The notes under the pieces: generated by a model
Told to the model about the DNA's origin: nothing
What the model saw: the letters and a program-made list of their open reading frames with translations, nothing else
The model's database searches: none
Shown: piece after piece, positions 27,221 through 35,431 of the stretch
How positions within the stretch are numbered: the stretch's first letter is position 1
How the letters are laid out: every line of letters begins with the position of its first letter
From: Paenibacillus plantarum
GTDB taxonomy: Bacteria; Bacillota; Bacilli; Paenibacillales; NBRC-103111
Direction: 5' to 3'
Assembly: GCF_013141695.1 (NCBI RefSeq)
Contig: NZ_WHNY01000006.1
Coordinates: forward strand, 62,001-126,000
DNA length: 64,000 bases
Translations under genes and position numbers: made by a program

Positions 27221-27841
27221 CTAATCGAGATAATAGGCTAAGCTTTGAAGTTCTGTCGTAAAATCCGCATAGTGAACGCGTACATCCGGCGGCACCTTGA
27301 TGATGACTGGAGCAAAGTTCAAGATCGCTTCAATACCACAAGCAACGAATTCATTCGCTACATTTTGCGCTTCGGCCGCGGGAACGGTAATAATACCGAT
27401 CCGCACACCAAGCTCAGACATAACCGACTTCATTTTATCCATGGGGAGTACAACCAAATTATTAATCACTTCGCCTGCCTTAGAAGGCATGGCATCGAAT
27501 AAAGCTACTATTTTCATATCATTGCGTAAGTACGTATTATAATTACAAAGTGCTCTGCCTAAATTTCCAGCACCAACGAGTGCAACTTGAATATGTCGAT
27601 CTAATTTAAGAATCTGGCGTATCTTCTCGATCAAGTAATTGATATCATAGCCAATGCCCTTTTTGCCAAACTCGCCAAAATAAGCTAAGTCCTTCCGAAT
27701 TTGAGCAGGATTCAGATCTAACTTCTGACCTAAATCCTGAGAAGACACCGTGGAAACATTGTTCATTTGCAACTCGTTTAGATAGCGTAAATAGATAGGT
27801 AATCTTCGGACTACAGCTTCTGAAATTTTTTGTGTTTTCAC
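27221..27841 (-). CDS. rex: Redox-sensing transcriptional repressor Rex
   Basis: 206 residues from a GTG at 27841, preceded by GGAGGAG; the longer frame would overlap dinG and the N-terminus would not fit the family. N-terminal winged helix (ISEAVVRRLPIYLRYLNELQ...VSSQDLGQKLDLNPAQIRKDLAYFGEFGKKGIGYDINYL), then an NAD(H)-binding Rossmann domain (VALVGAGNLGRALCNY) and the conserved end ILNFAPVIIKVPPDVRVHYADFTTELQSLAYYLD. Rex senses the NADH/NAD ratio and represses fermentation and anaerobic respiration genes. Starts 5 nt after the dinG stop, so it is translated from the same mRNA. No Rex operator (TTGTGAA...TTCACAA) was recognised in the window. Confidence 0.93.
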   Translation of the reverse strand: MKTQKISEAVVRRLPIYLRYLNELQMNNVSTVSSQDLGQKLDLNPAQIRKDLAYFGEFGKKGIGYDINYLIEKIRQILKLDRHIQVALVGAGNLGRALCNYNTYLRNDMKIVALFDAMPSKAGEVINNLVVLPMDKMKSVMSELGVRIGIITVPAAEAQNVANEFVACGIEAILNFAPVIIKVPPDVRVHYADFTTELQSLAYYLD

Positions 27842-27845
27842 GTTC

Positions 27846-30704
27846 TTAAGCTCCTCCCATCCATTGCTCAATCCTCGGCAGCATTTGTTCACAGGTCATG
27901 TGCTCGATCTTCGGACCAGGCAACGAATAGAGGAAGTGCTTGCCATAATACGTTTCAATAACACGTGTATCATAGATAATGACGATCCCTTTGTCTGATG
28001 CCCTCCGAACTAATCGACCGAAACCTTGTTTAAATCGAATAACAGCTTGGGGTACAGAAAATTTCATAAACGGATTCTCATTGCGCTTCTTGATATTCTC
28101 ACATTTGGCTTCCACAAGCGGGTGATTCGGCGGTTGGAATGGAAGACGAATAATCGCTAGACAACTTAGCGCATCTCCAGGAATATCTACACCTTCCCAG
28201 AACGAGCTAGTGCCCAATAACACGCACATTTTGTTATCTTGGAACATTCGGGTCAACTTACTGCGATTGCCGCTGTCAACACCCTGGCCAAGCACTGTGA
28301 TGCCATGGGGGCTCAGCTTTTCTTTCATACCTGCATGTACTAGCTTCAACATCCGATTAGAAGTACATAGAACCAGCATTCGCCCCTTCGTCACCTGTGC
28401 CACATCACTCAAAGAGTTGATTAGTGCTTCGATGAACACAGGATCCCCTGCTCCCTTGATTGTTGGGAAATTACGTGGAATGACGACTAATGCTTGCTCG
28501 CGATAGTTAAAAGGAGATGGCAACTGTACTGTTTTCAGCTTACCTGACTCTTCGTCCTCTGGAATGGCTAAACCGAGTTGCTCCGCTGAGTATTGGAACG
28601 ATTTATTCACTGAAAGCGTTGCAGACGTTAGGATAATGCTGTCTTTCGTTTCAAAGAAATGCTGCTGCAGCAACCCGCTTACATCCGTTGGTACAGAATT
28701 CAGCTGCACCGATTTGGCTTTCGCATACGTGCCGGCTTCAATCCAATACACGTACCCTTCGTCTGCCATTTTCATAAAGAAATGAAGCGCATCACGATGG
28801 GCATACAGCTCTTTCACGGTACCATTCAGATCGGTTACTAATCCTTGAACACCAAGTCCATCCTGCTGTTCCTTTAGCTCACTCAATAATTTATCCAAAG
28901 TTCGCAAAAGCTCATTCGCATTCAGATAAATGTTATCCTCCATAATCAGCAGCTCGCGCCAATTTGCAGGCAATGTCTCCGGTTTCAAACGCAACACATA
29001 TTGCGAAGTTTCCGATTGCGAAGGATCACTTTTGGAGGAAACCAATTCGTAGAGGGCTTCACTTAAACGTTCCCAGTCCTCTTTGATCGAAATAATTTTC
29101 GGGAATAGACCATCAATCGTTTGGCTCCATGCCGCTGCTCGCTCTCCCGCCTCATCTGATTTCTGTAATCGGAACCGAAGCATCGGAAGTTGACCACTTC
29201 GATTATCCTTATACAGCCACAATAAAGAATGGTAGAACGCTGATGCATGCAGCTCGATTCCAAGATGCTTGCTTGCCACTTCTTCAAAGTGATGCGCCTC
29301 ATCAATCACAAGGTGCTTGTAGGACGGTAGAAGGCGGTTCTCTGCCTTCATATCTGTAAAGAGGAGGGAATGGTTCGTGATGATCACATCAGCCGTGTTG
29401 GCATCATTACGAGCTCTATGGTAGAAGCACTTCTTATACCAAGGGCACATGCGGTTTAAACAGGAGTCGGTATCACTCGCAACGGAGTACCAGAATTGGG
29501 CACCTTTGTTCCCAAAGTGAAGTTCTTCCTCATCCCCATGTTCGGTTTCACTTAACCAAACGACCATTTGCGCGGCAGTTATCGGGTCTTCTCTGCCATT
29601 TTCGTAATCCCGTGTTGTGAGCTTTGTCTCGAACTTACGAAGGCACAGATAGTGACTTCTTCCTTTGAGGACAGCTGCTTTAAACGGAACAGGAAAAATT
29701 TCTTTTAATAAAGGGATATCCCGTTCACGCAGTTGCTCCTGCAAATTAATCGTATGTGTCGAGACGACCACTTTCTTCTCATATTTCAAACCATAATAGA
29801 TCGAAGGAATCAAGTACCCCAGTGATTTGCCCGTCCCTGTTCCCGCTTCAATCATCAAATGCTGATCGGCCTCGAGAGACTTCTCCACTTCCAGAATCAT
29901 TTGATCCTGGGATTCACGATCCTCATACACCTCGAATCGTTGCTGGAGTGCAGATTTCAGGCCTTGTTGGAAAGCTGTAAAAGAAGTCCCTAACGCTGCC
30001 GTTACTTCGTATTCCGAGCGCGGCTCTTCCTCTTCTCCCCAATCCGTCACATTCAGTGTAAATTGACGGAAATAACGATTCGTATCCATATCGACACTTG
30101 TTACTGATTCTTTATATAAACAAATTTCGTCCAGAAACCAGCCCAAATCCGTGTTACCGTTTTCGAAAATTTGGTTCAACCGTTGTACCGTTAAGAGAGG
30201 CAGCCCCAATAAGCGGTCCAAGCAATGGATCCAAATCAATGCCGTAACTTCCGCATCACTGTCTGCTTGGTGTGGCCTTTCATGATCAATCCCAAACAAC
30301 GCCGCCACCATACTAAGCTGTAGACTTGAAATGGACGGGAATAAAATACGCAGCATATCCATGGTGTCCAGGACACGACCCGAGAAAGGAGGATAACCAG
30401 TTCTCGTTAGTCCTCGCTGCAGAAAGGATAAGTCAAACGCTGCTTGATGCGCGACAAGCACACAATCAAACAAGAGCGGAAACATGTCTGACATCACCTG
30501 ATCCAGTGATGGTGCATCCGCAACCATCTCATTGGTAATCCCTGTTAAAGTTGTAATCGAAGAAGGTATACTAATCCCTGGGTTCACCAGAGAAGTATAC
30601 CTGTCTGTAATTTCAAATTGATCTATGATGACGAGTCCAACCTGTATAATTTCGTCTCCAGGCTGACTTCCTGTCGTTTCAAAATCCAAAACTGCAAATT
30701 TCAT
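27846..30704 (-). CDS. dinG: Exonuclease-helicase DinG
   Basis: 952 residues from the ATG at 30704; an in-frame TTG at 30719 is possible. N-terminal DnaQ-like 3'-5' exonuclease domain (FAVLDFETTGSQPGDEIIQ ... VLVAHQAAFDLSFLQRGL ... HQADSDAEVTALI), then an XPD/DinG superfamily 2 helicase with Walker A EAGTGTGKSLGYLIPS, DEAH box LVIDEAHHFEE, and C-terminal motifs LGTSSFWEGVDIPGDALSCLAIIRLPF and QGFGRLVRR. Four cysteines (one in SHYLCLRKF near 353, three in DSCLNRMCPWYKKC near 414-425) are spaced like the Fe-S ligands of XPD-type helicases. Gene order dinG near ypmB and panD is as in Bacillus. Likely acts on DNA or R-loop intermediates. Confidence 0.9.
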   Translation of the reverse strand: MKFAVLDFETTGSQPGDEIIQVGLVIIDQFEITDRYTSLVNPGISIPSSITTLTGITNEMVADAPSLDQVMSDMFPLLFDCVLVAHQAAFDLSFLQRGLTRTGYPPFSGRVLDTMDMLRILFPSISSLQLSMVAALFGIDHERPHQADSDAEVTALIWIHCLDRLLGLPLLTVQRLNQIFENGNTDLGWFLDEICLYKESVTSVDMDTNRYFRQFTLNVTDWGEEEEPRSEYEVTAALGTSFTAFQQGLKSALQQRFEVYEDRESQDQMILEVEKSLEADQHLMIEAGTGTGKSLGYLIPSIYYGLKYEKKVVVSTHTINLQEQLRERDIPLLKEIFPVPFKAAVLKGRSHYLCLRKFETKLTTRDYENGREDPITAAQMVVWLSETEHGDEEELHFGNKGAQFWYSVASDTDSCLNRMCPWYKKCFYHRARNDANTADVIITNHSLLFTDMKAENRLLPSYKHLVIDEAHHFEEVASKHLGIELHASAFYHSLLWLYKDNRSGQLPMLRFRLQKSDEAGERAAAWSQTIDGLFPKIISIKEDWERLSEALYELVSSKSDPSQSETSQYVLRLKPETLPANWRELLIMEDNIYLNANELLRTLDKLLSELKEQQDGLGVQGLVTDLNGTVKELYAHRDALHFFMKMADEGYVYWIEAGTYAKAKSVQLNSVPTDVSGLLQQHFFETKDSIILTSATLSVNKSFQYSAEQLGLAIPEDEESGKLKTVQLPSPFNYREQALVVIPRNFPTIKGAGDPVFIEALINSLSDVAQVTKGRMLVLCTSNRMLKLVHAGMKEKLSPHGITVLGQGVDSGNRSKLTRMFQDNKMCVLLGTSSFWEGVDIPGDALSCLAIIRLPFQPPNHPLVEAKCENIKKRNENPFMKFSVPQAVIRFKQGFGRLVRRASDKGIVIIYDTRVIETYYGKHFLYSLPGPKIEHMTCEQMLPRIEQWMGGA

Positions 30705-30794
30705 AACGTCTATCTTCAATCCCTTCGTCCAACACTTCTCCTAGCATACCAAATCTGATTAGGAAAAGGGAATACCTTGTTTTACCGTTTCGGT

Positions 30795-31391
30795 TTAGGA
30801 CTCATCGAGATTGATTAGCGGCTCCATACAAGAGGGGTCGGTATGATAGGCTTTTTGAAAATATTCGAAAGCTTTCTCTAGGTTCTGATTTTGCACTTGA
30901 ATACAACCCATGGCGTTATAAGAAATAGCTTTCATCTTTGAATTTTCCGTCAATGGCAAGAGGAATTTGAAGTGCTGATACGCATCGCCAAATTCCCCTT
31001 TACGCAAATGACCCATCGCTAAATACACTCGCGCTAATAAGAAATCCGGCTGCCGTTGAATCAGCACCTCGAATTCTTTGATCGCTTGATCATACATGTA
31101 CAACTTATAATACCCTTGCCCGCGCATGAATTCTTCGGTTTGCTTGCCGGACATGTCGAGCTCCATCAGTTCATCATGTAAGGTTTGTGTATGGCTGATC
31201 GGCTCCGCCCCATAAAACTTTCCCAGCTTCTCCTCAAAAAGCAGCCACGCCTCGATGAATTCATCACTCATCGTTTTTAACACTTGCAATTGTTCGTCTA
31301 GTTCGGCCTTTTTCTCCACATCGCTGTTCGGATATTCCTTCTGAATTTCTTCCAAAACCTCATTCATTGTGGAAAATAAATGCTTAAACAT
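30795..31391 (-). CDS. Tetratricopeptide repeat protein
   Basis: 198 residues from the ATG at 31391 (AGGTGGGGA upstream). An N-terminal helical region (HLFSTMNEVLEEIQKEYPNSDVEKKAELDEQLQVLKTMSDEFIEAWLLFEEKL) is followed by about three TPR units (GQGYYKLYMYDQAIKEFEVLIQRQPDFLLARVYLAMGHLRKGEFGDAYQHFKFLLPLTENSKMKAISYNAMGCIQVQNQNLEKAFEYFQKAYHTDPS). Soluble, no signal peptide. It lies between panD and dinG, where B. subtilis has the unrelated small gene ypmA. TPR proteins mediate protein contacts; no partner can be named. Confidence 0.7.
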   Translation of the reverse strand: MFKHLFSTMNEVLEEIQKEYPNSDVEKKAELDEQLQVLKTMSDEFIEAWLLFEEKLGKFYGAEPISHTQTLHDELMELDMSGKQTEEFMRGQGYYKLYMYDQAIKEFEVLIQRQPDFLLARVYLAMGHLRKGEFGDAYQHFKFLLPLTENSKMKAISYNAMGCIQVQNQNLEKAFEYFQKAYHTDPSCMEPLINLDES

Positions 31392-31480
31392 TTGGCATCC
31401 CCACCTTTGCTTCGAAAGCTTACCCTCATTCTTTGTAAACAAAGACGTTTTCATGCATGCAAGTGGTTCCGCCGTAAATC

Positions 31481-31864
31481 TTAAAGAACGGTTGAATGTT
31501 CTTCTTCCTTCAGCAATTGGTCAACGGTGTTGTTTGCTCCCATGATGGCAATCGTTGGATGATGCTTTTTCGCTTCTTCGTCGCTCATCATGGCATAAGA
31601 AACAATAATAATGGTATCTCCTGTTTGAACGAGTCTAGCTGCCGCGCCATTCAGGCATATCACACCTGTGCCGCGTGGTCCAGGAATAATATATGTCTCC
31701 AGACGTGCTCCGTTGTTGTTATTCACGATTTGCACTTTCTCATTTGGCAGCATATCTACAAGATCAATTAAATCCTCATCGATCGTGATACTGCCGATAT
31801 AGTTTAAATTCGCCTCTGTAACCGTGGCGCGGTGAATCTTCGCTTTCATCATTGTGCGAAACAT
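31481..31864 (-). CDS. panD: Aspartate 1-decarboxylase (pyruvoyl enzyme)
   Basis: 127 residues. The self-cleavage site Gly-Ser is in [16 protein letters not shown] (about residues 24-25), giving the pyruvoyl cofactor; [43 protein letters not shown] is the family core. It makes beta-alanine from aspartate for pantothenate. The start lies 6 nt after the panC stop, completing the panB-panC-panD operon. Confidence 0.96.
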   Translation of the reverse strand: MFRTMMKAKIHRATVTEANLNYIGSITIDEDLIDLVDMLPNEKVQIVNNNNGARLETYIIPGPRGTGVICLNGAAARLVQTGDTIIIVSYAMMSDEEAKKHHPTIAIMGANNTVDQLLKEEEHSTVL

Positions 31865-31870
31865 AAAACG

Positions 31871-32758
31871 TCACTTCCTGACTTGTAGAATAAGATTATC
31901 AATTAAACGTGTTTTCCCAAACTTCACAGCCAGCGCAATAATAAGAGTAGTAATAGAATGGCTATGTTCAAACGGCTCTAAAGTTGGGTAGGACAATACT
32001 TCAGCGTAATCGATAACGGCGAGTGGCGCCGTTTGTATATGATCTCGGACTAAAATTTCTAGCTCTTGTGATGTAAAAGAGGATGCTGACTTACCTTCGA
32101 TAAATGCCTTCGCTTGCTGTAAGGACTGAGACAATACCAACGCTTGCTGGCGTTCTTCTGGAGATAGATACACATTACGCGAGCTCATCGCCAAGCCATC
32201 GTTCTCACGCAGGGTCGGGCAAGGTACGATTTCTACGGGTAAATTTAAATCCAGAACCATCTGCTCGATAACTGCGACTTGCTGAGCATCCTTCAAACCG
32301 AAGAAAGCTTGATCAGGTTGCACAATATGAAACAGCTTGCTAACTACTGTTGCTACGCCATCGAAATGACCAGGTCGTGAAGCCCCGCAGAGTCTCGTCG
32401 TGACCTCCGACACACTCACCGTGGTGCGTGTGGGTGTTGGGTACATCTCATCTACGGAAGGCATAAATACGATATCTACACCTGCCGCCTCAGCTACAGC
32501 CAAATCTTTCTCCGCATTGCGGGGATAACGTTCAAAATCTTCTCCAGGACCGAACTGCAACGGATTCACAAAAATACTCAACACAACTAATCCACTTTGT
32601 GAACGAGCTTTTTGCAGAAGACTCGCATGTCCATCATGTAAAAAGCCCATCGTCGGCACGAAGCCAACCGACTGATCATTCTTGCGACGATAGGCTTTAA
32701 CTCGAGCTCTTAAATCGGCAATTGTCTGAACCACTTCCATGGTGTGGATCGCTTCCAT
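31871..32758 (-). CDS. panC: Pantothenate synthetase
   Basis: 295 residues from the ATG at 32758, with AAGGAG (inside the end of panB) 9 nt upstream. Nucleotidyltransferase fold with GFVPTMGFLHDGHASLLQKAR (HIGH-like motif), FVNPLQFGPGEDFERYPR, FFGLKDAQQVAVIEQMVLDLN, and MSSRNVYLSPEERQQA. It joins pantoate and beta-alanine using ATP. Seven-nt spacing from the panB stop signals coupling. Confidence 0.96.
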   Translation of the reverse strand: MEAIHTMEVVQTIADLRARVKAYRRKNDQSVGFVPTMGFLHDGHASLLQKARSQSGLVVLSIFVNPLQFGPGEDFERYPRNAEKDLAVAEAAGVDIVFMPSVDEMYPTPTRTTVSVSEVTTRLCGASRPGHFDGVATVVSKLFHIVQPDQAFFGLKDAQQVAVIEQMVLDLNLPVEIVPCPTLRENDGLAMSSRNVYLSPEERQQALVLSQSLQQAKAFIEGKSASSFTSQELEILVRDHIQTAPLAVIDYAEVLSYPTLEPFEHSHSITTLIIALAVKFGKTRLIDNLILQVRK

Positions 32759-32764
32759 GACCAA

Positions 32765-33619
32765 TCACTCCTTATCGCCGTATAAGTATTGAACAACATC
32801 GTTGTCCATATGAAATGTATTTTCTTGCGCTGGGAACGTCCGTGCTTTCACTTCTTTCACATATTCGCCAATCCCTGCACGGATAGTTTCCCCGATATTT
32901 GCATAGGCTTTAACAAACTTTCTGGGAGCACTGTCAGAACCATACTGCAGCAAATCATGATACACAAGCACTTGCCCATCACAATGCACACCAGAGCCTA
33001 TGCCAATTGTGGGAATGGACAGTTGCTTCGTGATCCATGCCGCTAATTCATCCGTCACCAGTTCCAGAACAATCGCGAACGCACCTGCTTCTTCAATCGC
33101 CTTGGCATCACGCAACAGTTTCTCCGCTTGCTCCGAGCTGCGCCCTTGCACACGAAATCCTCCCAGTTGGTGAACCGACTGCGGTGTTAGCCCCAAATGG
33201 CCAACGACTGGAACGCCTGCTTCCGTAATCACTTTAACCGTGGCCGCGATCTCTGCGCCACCTTCCAATTTAACCGCCTTAGCGCCGCCTTCACGCATCA
33301 AACGTCCAACACCTTGTAAAGTAGCGTCTAAGCTGCCGTGGTACGTTAAGAATGGCATATCAGCGACGACAAACGTATTCGCGGCTCCACGTACAGCAGC
33401 ACGTGTATGATAAACCATATCATCCAGAGAAACAGGCAGTGTAGAATCATAGCCTAGCACTACATTCCCTAGTGAATCTCCAACTAGAATGACATCAATA
33501 CCTGCTTCTTCCGACAGCCGTGCTGAAGGATAATCGTAGGCCGTTACCATCGTAATCGGTACACCGTCTTGCTTCATTTTTCTCATCTTTGCAGTCGTTA
33601 GCGCTTTACGTTGTTCCAC
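32765..33619 (-). CDS. panB: 3-methyl-2-oxobutanoate hydroxymethyltransferase
   Basis: 284 residues from a GTG at 33619. Barrel enzyme with [54 protein letters not shown]-type start, [31 protein letters not shown], and [22 protein letters not shown]. It adds a hydroxymethyl group from methylene-tetrahydrofolate to ketoisovalerate, the first pantothenate step. Transcribed from a leader of nearly 200 nt that contains a perfect intrinsic terminator 26 nt upstream, so attenuation control is likely. Confidence 0.95.
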   Translation of the reverse strand: [284 protein letters not shown]

Positions 33620-33644
33620 AGTAATCCCAGCTTCCTCATATAAA

Positions 33645-33815
33645 ATAAAAAACCTTTTAGCTAAGAGCTAAAAGGAACGCATGCAGAAAGAATCAATGAT
33701 CCCTCTGTCTCGGTCCTGTAAGGCTCAGAGCAGAATCCAACATCTTGTTTCAGTTATTTCGGTTCAATTGCCAGATCAACTTACAAGTGCAGTTCCTATA
33801 AGGATACCGCCTTAT
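33645..33815 (-). promoter_or_regulatory. panB leader RNA with terminator and competing antiterminator
   Basis: On the minus strand a perfect 10-bp hairpin CCTTTTAGCT-CTT-AGCTAAAAGG (33673-33651) followed by TTTTTTATTTT lies between promoter and panB. Upstream in the leader, AGGAAC.TGCA (33797-33788) can pair with TGC.GTTCCT (33681-33673), which includes the first bases of the terminator stem, so the two helices exclude each other. Further helices (TAAGG/CCTTA, CTCTG/CAGAG, AAGGC/GCCTT) are possible. This is the architecture of a riboswitch or attenuator. A 'pan' RNA motif upstream of panB is known from comparative genomics; whether this is an instance was not tested. Confidence 0.65.
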
Positions 33816-33821
33816 GCTTCT

Positions 33822-33830
33822 ATTATACCA
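33822..33830 (-). promoter_or_regulatory. Extended -10 promoter for the pan operon
   Basis: TGGTATAAT on the minus strand (33830-33822), a perfect -10 with TG extension; no good -35. It lies just downstream of the birA stop. Confidence 0.65.
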
Positions 33831-33864
33831 AAGCTTGCTTCAGGAGGATACCCTTTATCTCCCA

Positions 33865-34833
33865 CTACTTCAGTTCAATGTCTCCGGAATAAATTTTAAC
33901 CCGTTCACCATTCGGGGTTATCACTGTCAAAGCACCAGTATCATCCAACGAATCTGCGATACCTTCAATAAACCCTGATGGTGTTGATGTCCGAATCGGT
34001 CTCTTCAGCGTGACACTCAAAGCTTCCCACAGTAAACGAATTGGGGCAAATCCCTTCTCCATATAAAGGGCATACATCTCCTCGAATTCCAATAGAAAAG
34101 CTTGTACTAATTCCTCGCGTGAAACCTTTCCACCGGACTCAATCGCTAAAGACGTTGCAATCGAGCGCAGTTCTTCGGGATAATCCTCTTCTAACAAATT
34201 GACGCTGATGCCAACCCCTGCTATCACATACTTTAAGCGCTCGTCCTCGCCACTGCTTTCCAACAAAATACCACTAACTTTCTTCCCATGGATAAGAAGA
34301 TCATTCGGCCATTTGATACCGATATCAACTTGGCATACTTTTTGTATGGCACGACATAGAGCAACTGCACTTAGCAGGGTTAGCTGAGGCATGAAGTATA
34401 CAGGAATTCGCGGTGTCAGAATTAAACTCAACCAGATCCCCTTACCCGATGGAGAATGCCAGCTGCGCCCCATTCGGCCTCTTCCTGCAGTCTGTCTCTC
34501 TGCGAGCACAATCGTGCCCTCAGGTGCTCCGGACGCGACCAGCTTATGAGCGATCGTTTGAGTAGAGTCTACTTCATCATAAATATGTACTTTTTGACCA
34601 AGTGCTTTTGTTTTCATGCCATTCAGTAACTTACTAACCTGCCACTTCGCTGGCTTACTTATTAAACGATACCCTTTGCGTGAAGCCGCTTCAAACGTGT
34701 AGCCCTCCGCACGAAGTTCCTCAATGTGCTTCCAGATCGCAGTACGGCTCACACCTAACCGCCGACTGATTTCTGCTCCGGAAACATAAGTTTCAGGAGT
34801 TTCCTCAAAAAGTTCTAAAATTCGTTCATTCAT
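33865..34833 (-). CDS. birA: Bifunctional biotin-protein ligase / biotin operon repressor
   Basis: 322 residues. N-terminal winged helix (YVSGAEISRRLGVSRTAIWKHIEELRAEGYTFEAASRKGYRL) shows it is the regulatory type. The ligase domain has EVDSTQTIAHKLVASGAPEGTIVLAERQTAGRGRMGRSWHSPSGKGIWLSLIL (GRGRMGR biotinyl-AMP loop), IKWPNDLLIHGKKVSGILLE and VIAGVGISVNL, then the C-terminal SH3-like domain. It charges biotin carboxyl carrier proteins and represses biotin genes. The ribosome site is weak (GAGTGAA). It lies between cca and panB as in Bacillus, but is separated from cca by a 600-bp repeat-rich spacer. Confidence 0.94.
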   Translation of the reverse strand: MNERILELFEETPETYVSGAEISRRLGVSRTAIWKHIEELRAEGYTFEAASRKGYRLISKPAKWQVSKLLNGMKTKALGQKVHIYDEVDSTQTIAHKLVASGAPEGTIVLAERQTAGRGRMGRSWHSPSGKGIWLSLILTPRIPVYFMPQLTLLSAVALCRAIQKVCQVDIGIKWPNDLLIHGKKVSGILLESSGEDERLKYVIAGVGISVNLLEEDYPEELRSIATSLAIESGGKVSREELVQAFLLEFEEMYALYMEKGFAPIRLLWEALSVTLKRPIRTSTPSGFIEGIADSLDDTGALTVITPNGERVKIYSGDIELK

Positions 34834-34909
34834 ACGATTTCACTCGCAATCTTATAGTTTGATCTATAGTAGCGCAGGGGGATGCGCTTGATTTCTGATT
34901 TAAATTTAA

Positions 34910-35136
34910 TAGTTCTAACTCAATTTACTAGCTAGTTCAATTGTGCAAAATACCTCTAACTCGACTAACTAGCTACTTCATAGATAACAAGATACTTCTA
35001 ATTCGACTTACTAGCTACTTCATACATAACAAGATACCTCTAATCCGACTAACTAGCTACTTCATATATTACAAGATACCTCTAACTCAACTTACTAGCT
35101 ACTTCATGCTTATAAGATACTTTTACCCAATCTAGC
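34910..35136. repeat. 42-bp tandem repeat array
   Basis: About five copies of a 42-bp unit with the core AGATACCTCTAACTCGACT followed by TACTAGCTACTTCATA.ATAACA; the first and last copies are diverged. The array is AT-rich (19 G+C in 60 bases from 34981). A frame stays open through it (14-residue repeat) only because 42 is a multiple of three. It lies immediately upstream of birA. Confidence 0.85.
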
Positions 35137-35164
35137 TACCACACAACCACCAACTTTTTCAAAT

Positions 35165-35350
35165 AACTGGATTTCTTGTAGGTATTTTGAGTAAAAAAGC
35201 GCCAAAATCAGGATTAGCTGGATTTCATGTAGTTAATTCCGAGGAATTCTTGCTTTTTCACTTGGAAAGCAACATTTAACTGGAGGTTTTCCAGTTAAAT
35301 ACAATTCTAAGCAAAAATCACGAAAATTAAATGTAGTTTTTACAGTTATT
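35165..35350. repeat. Degenerate palindromic repeats, about 51-62 bp period
   Basis: Four related segments start at 35165, 35216, 35278 and 35329. Each begins with a short palindrome of the form AACTGGATTTCATGTAGTT (for example AACTGGA-GGTTT-TCCAGTT at 35278-35297) with a T-rich centre, followed by a diverged AT-rich stretch. Spacing is 51, 62 and 51 bp. Noncoding as far as can be seen. Confidence 0.65.
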
Positions 35351-35431
35351 CGACTTCGTGAGTACAAGTGATCGAAAGTACAAGCAATGGCTTCCCTAGC
35401 CGCCACTCAAAAGAAAAACCGCACAGCGCTG

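Noticed and set aside
34941..35135. 64-residue frame with a 14-residue repeat
   Set aside because: Translation of the 42-bp tandem array; no ribosome site or family.
34910..35350. Possible CRISPR array
   Set aside because: Units are contiguous or have related, not unique, spacers; no cas genes in the window.
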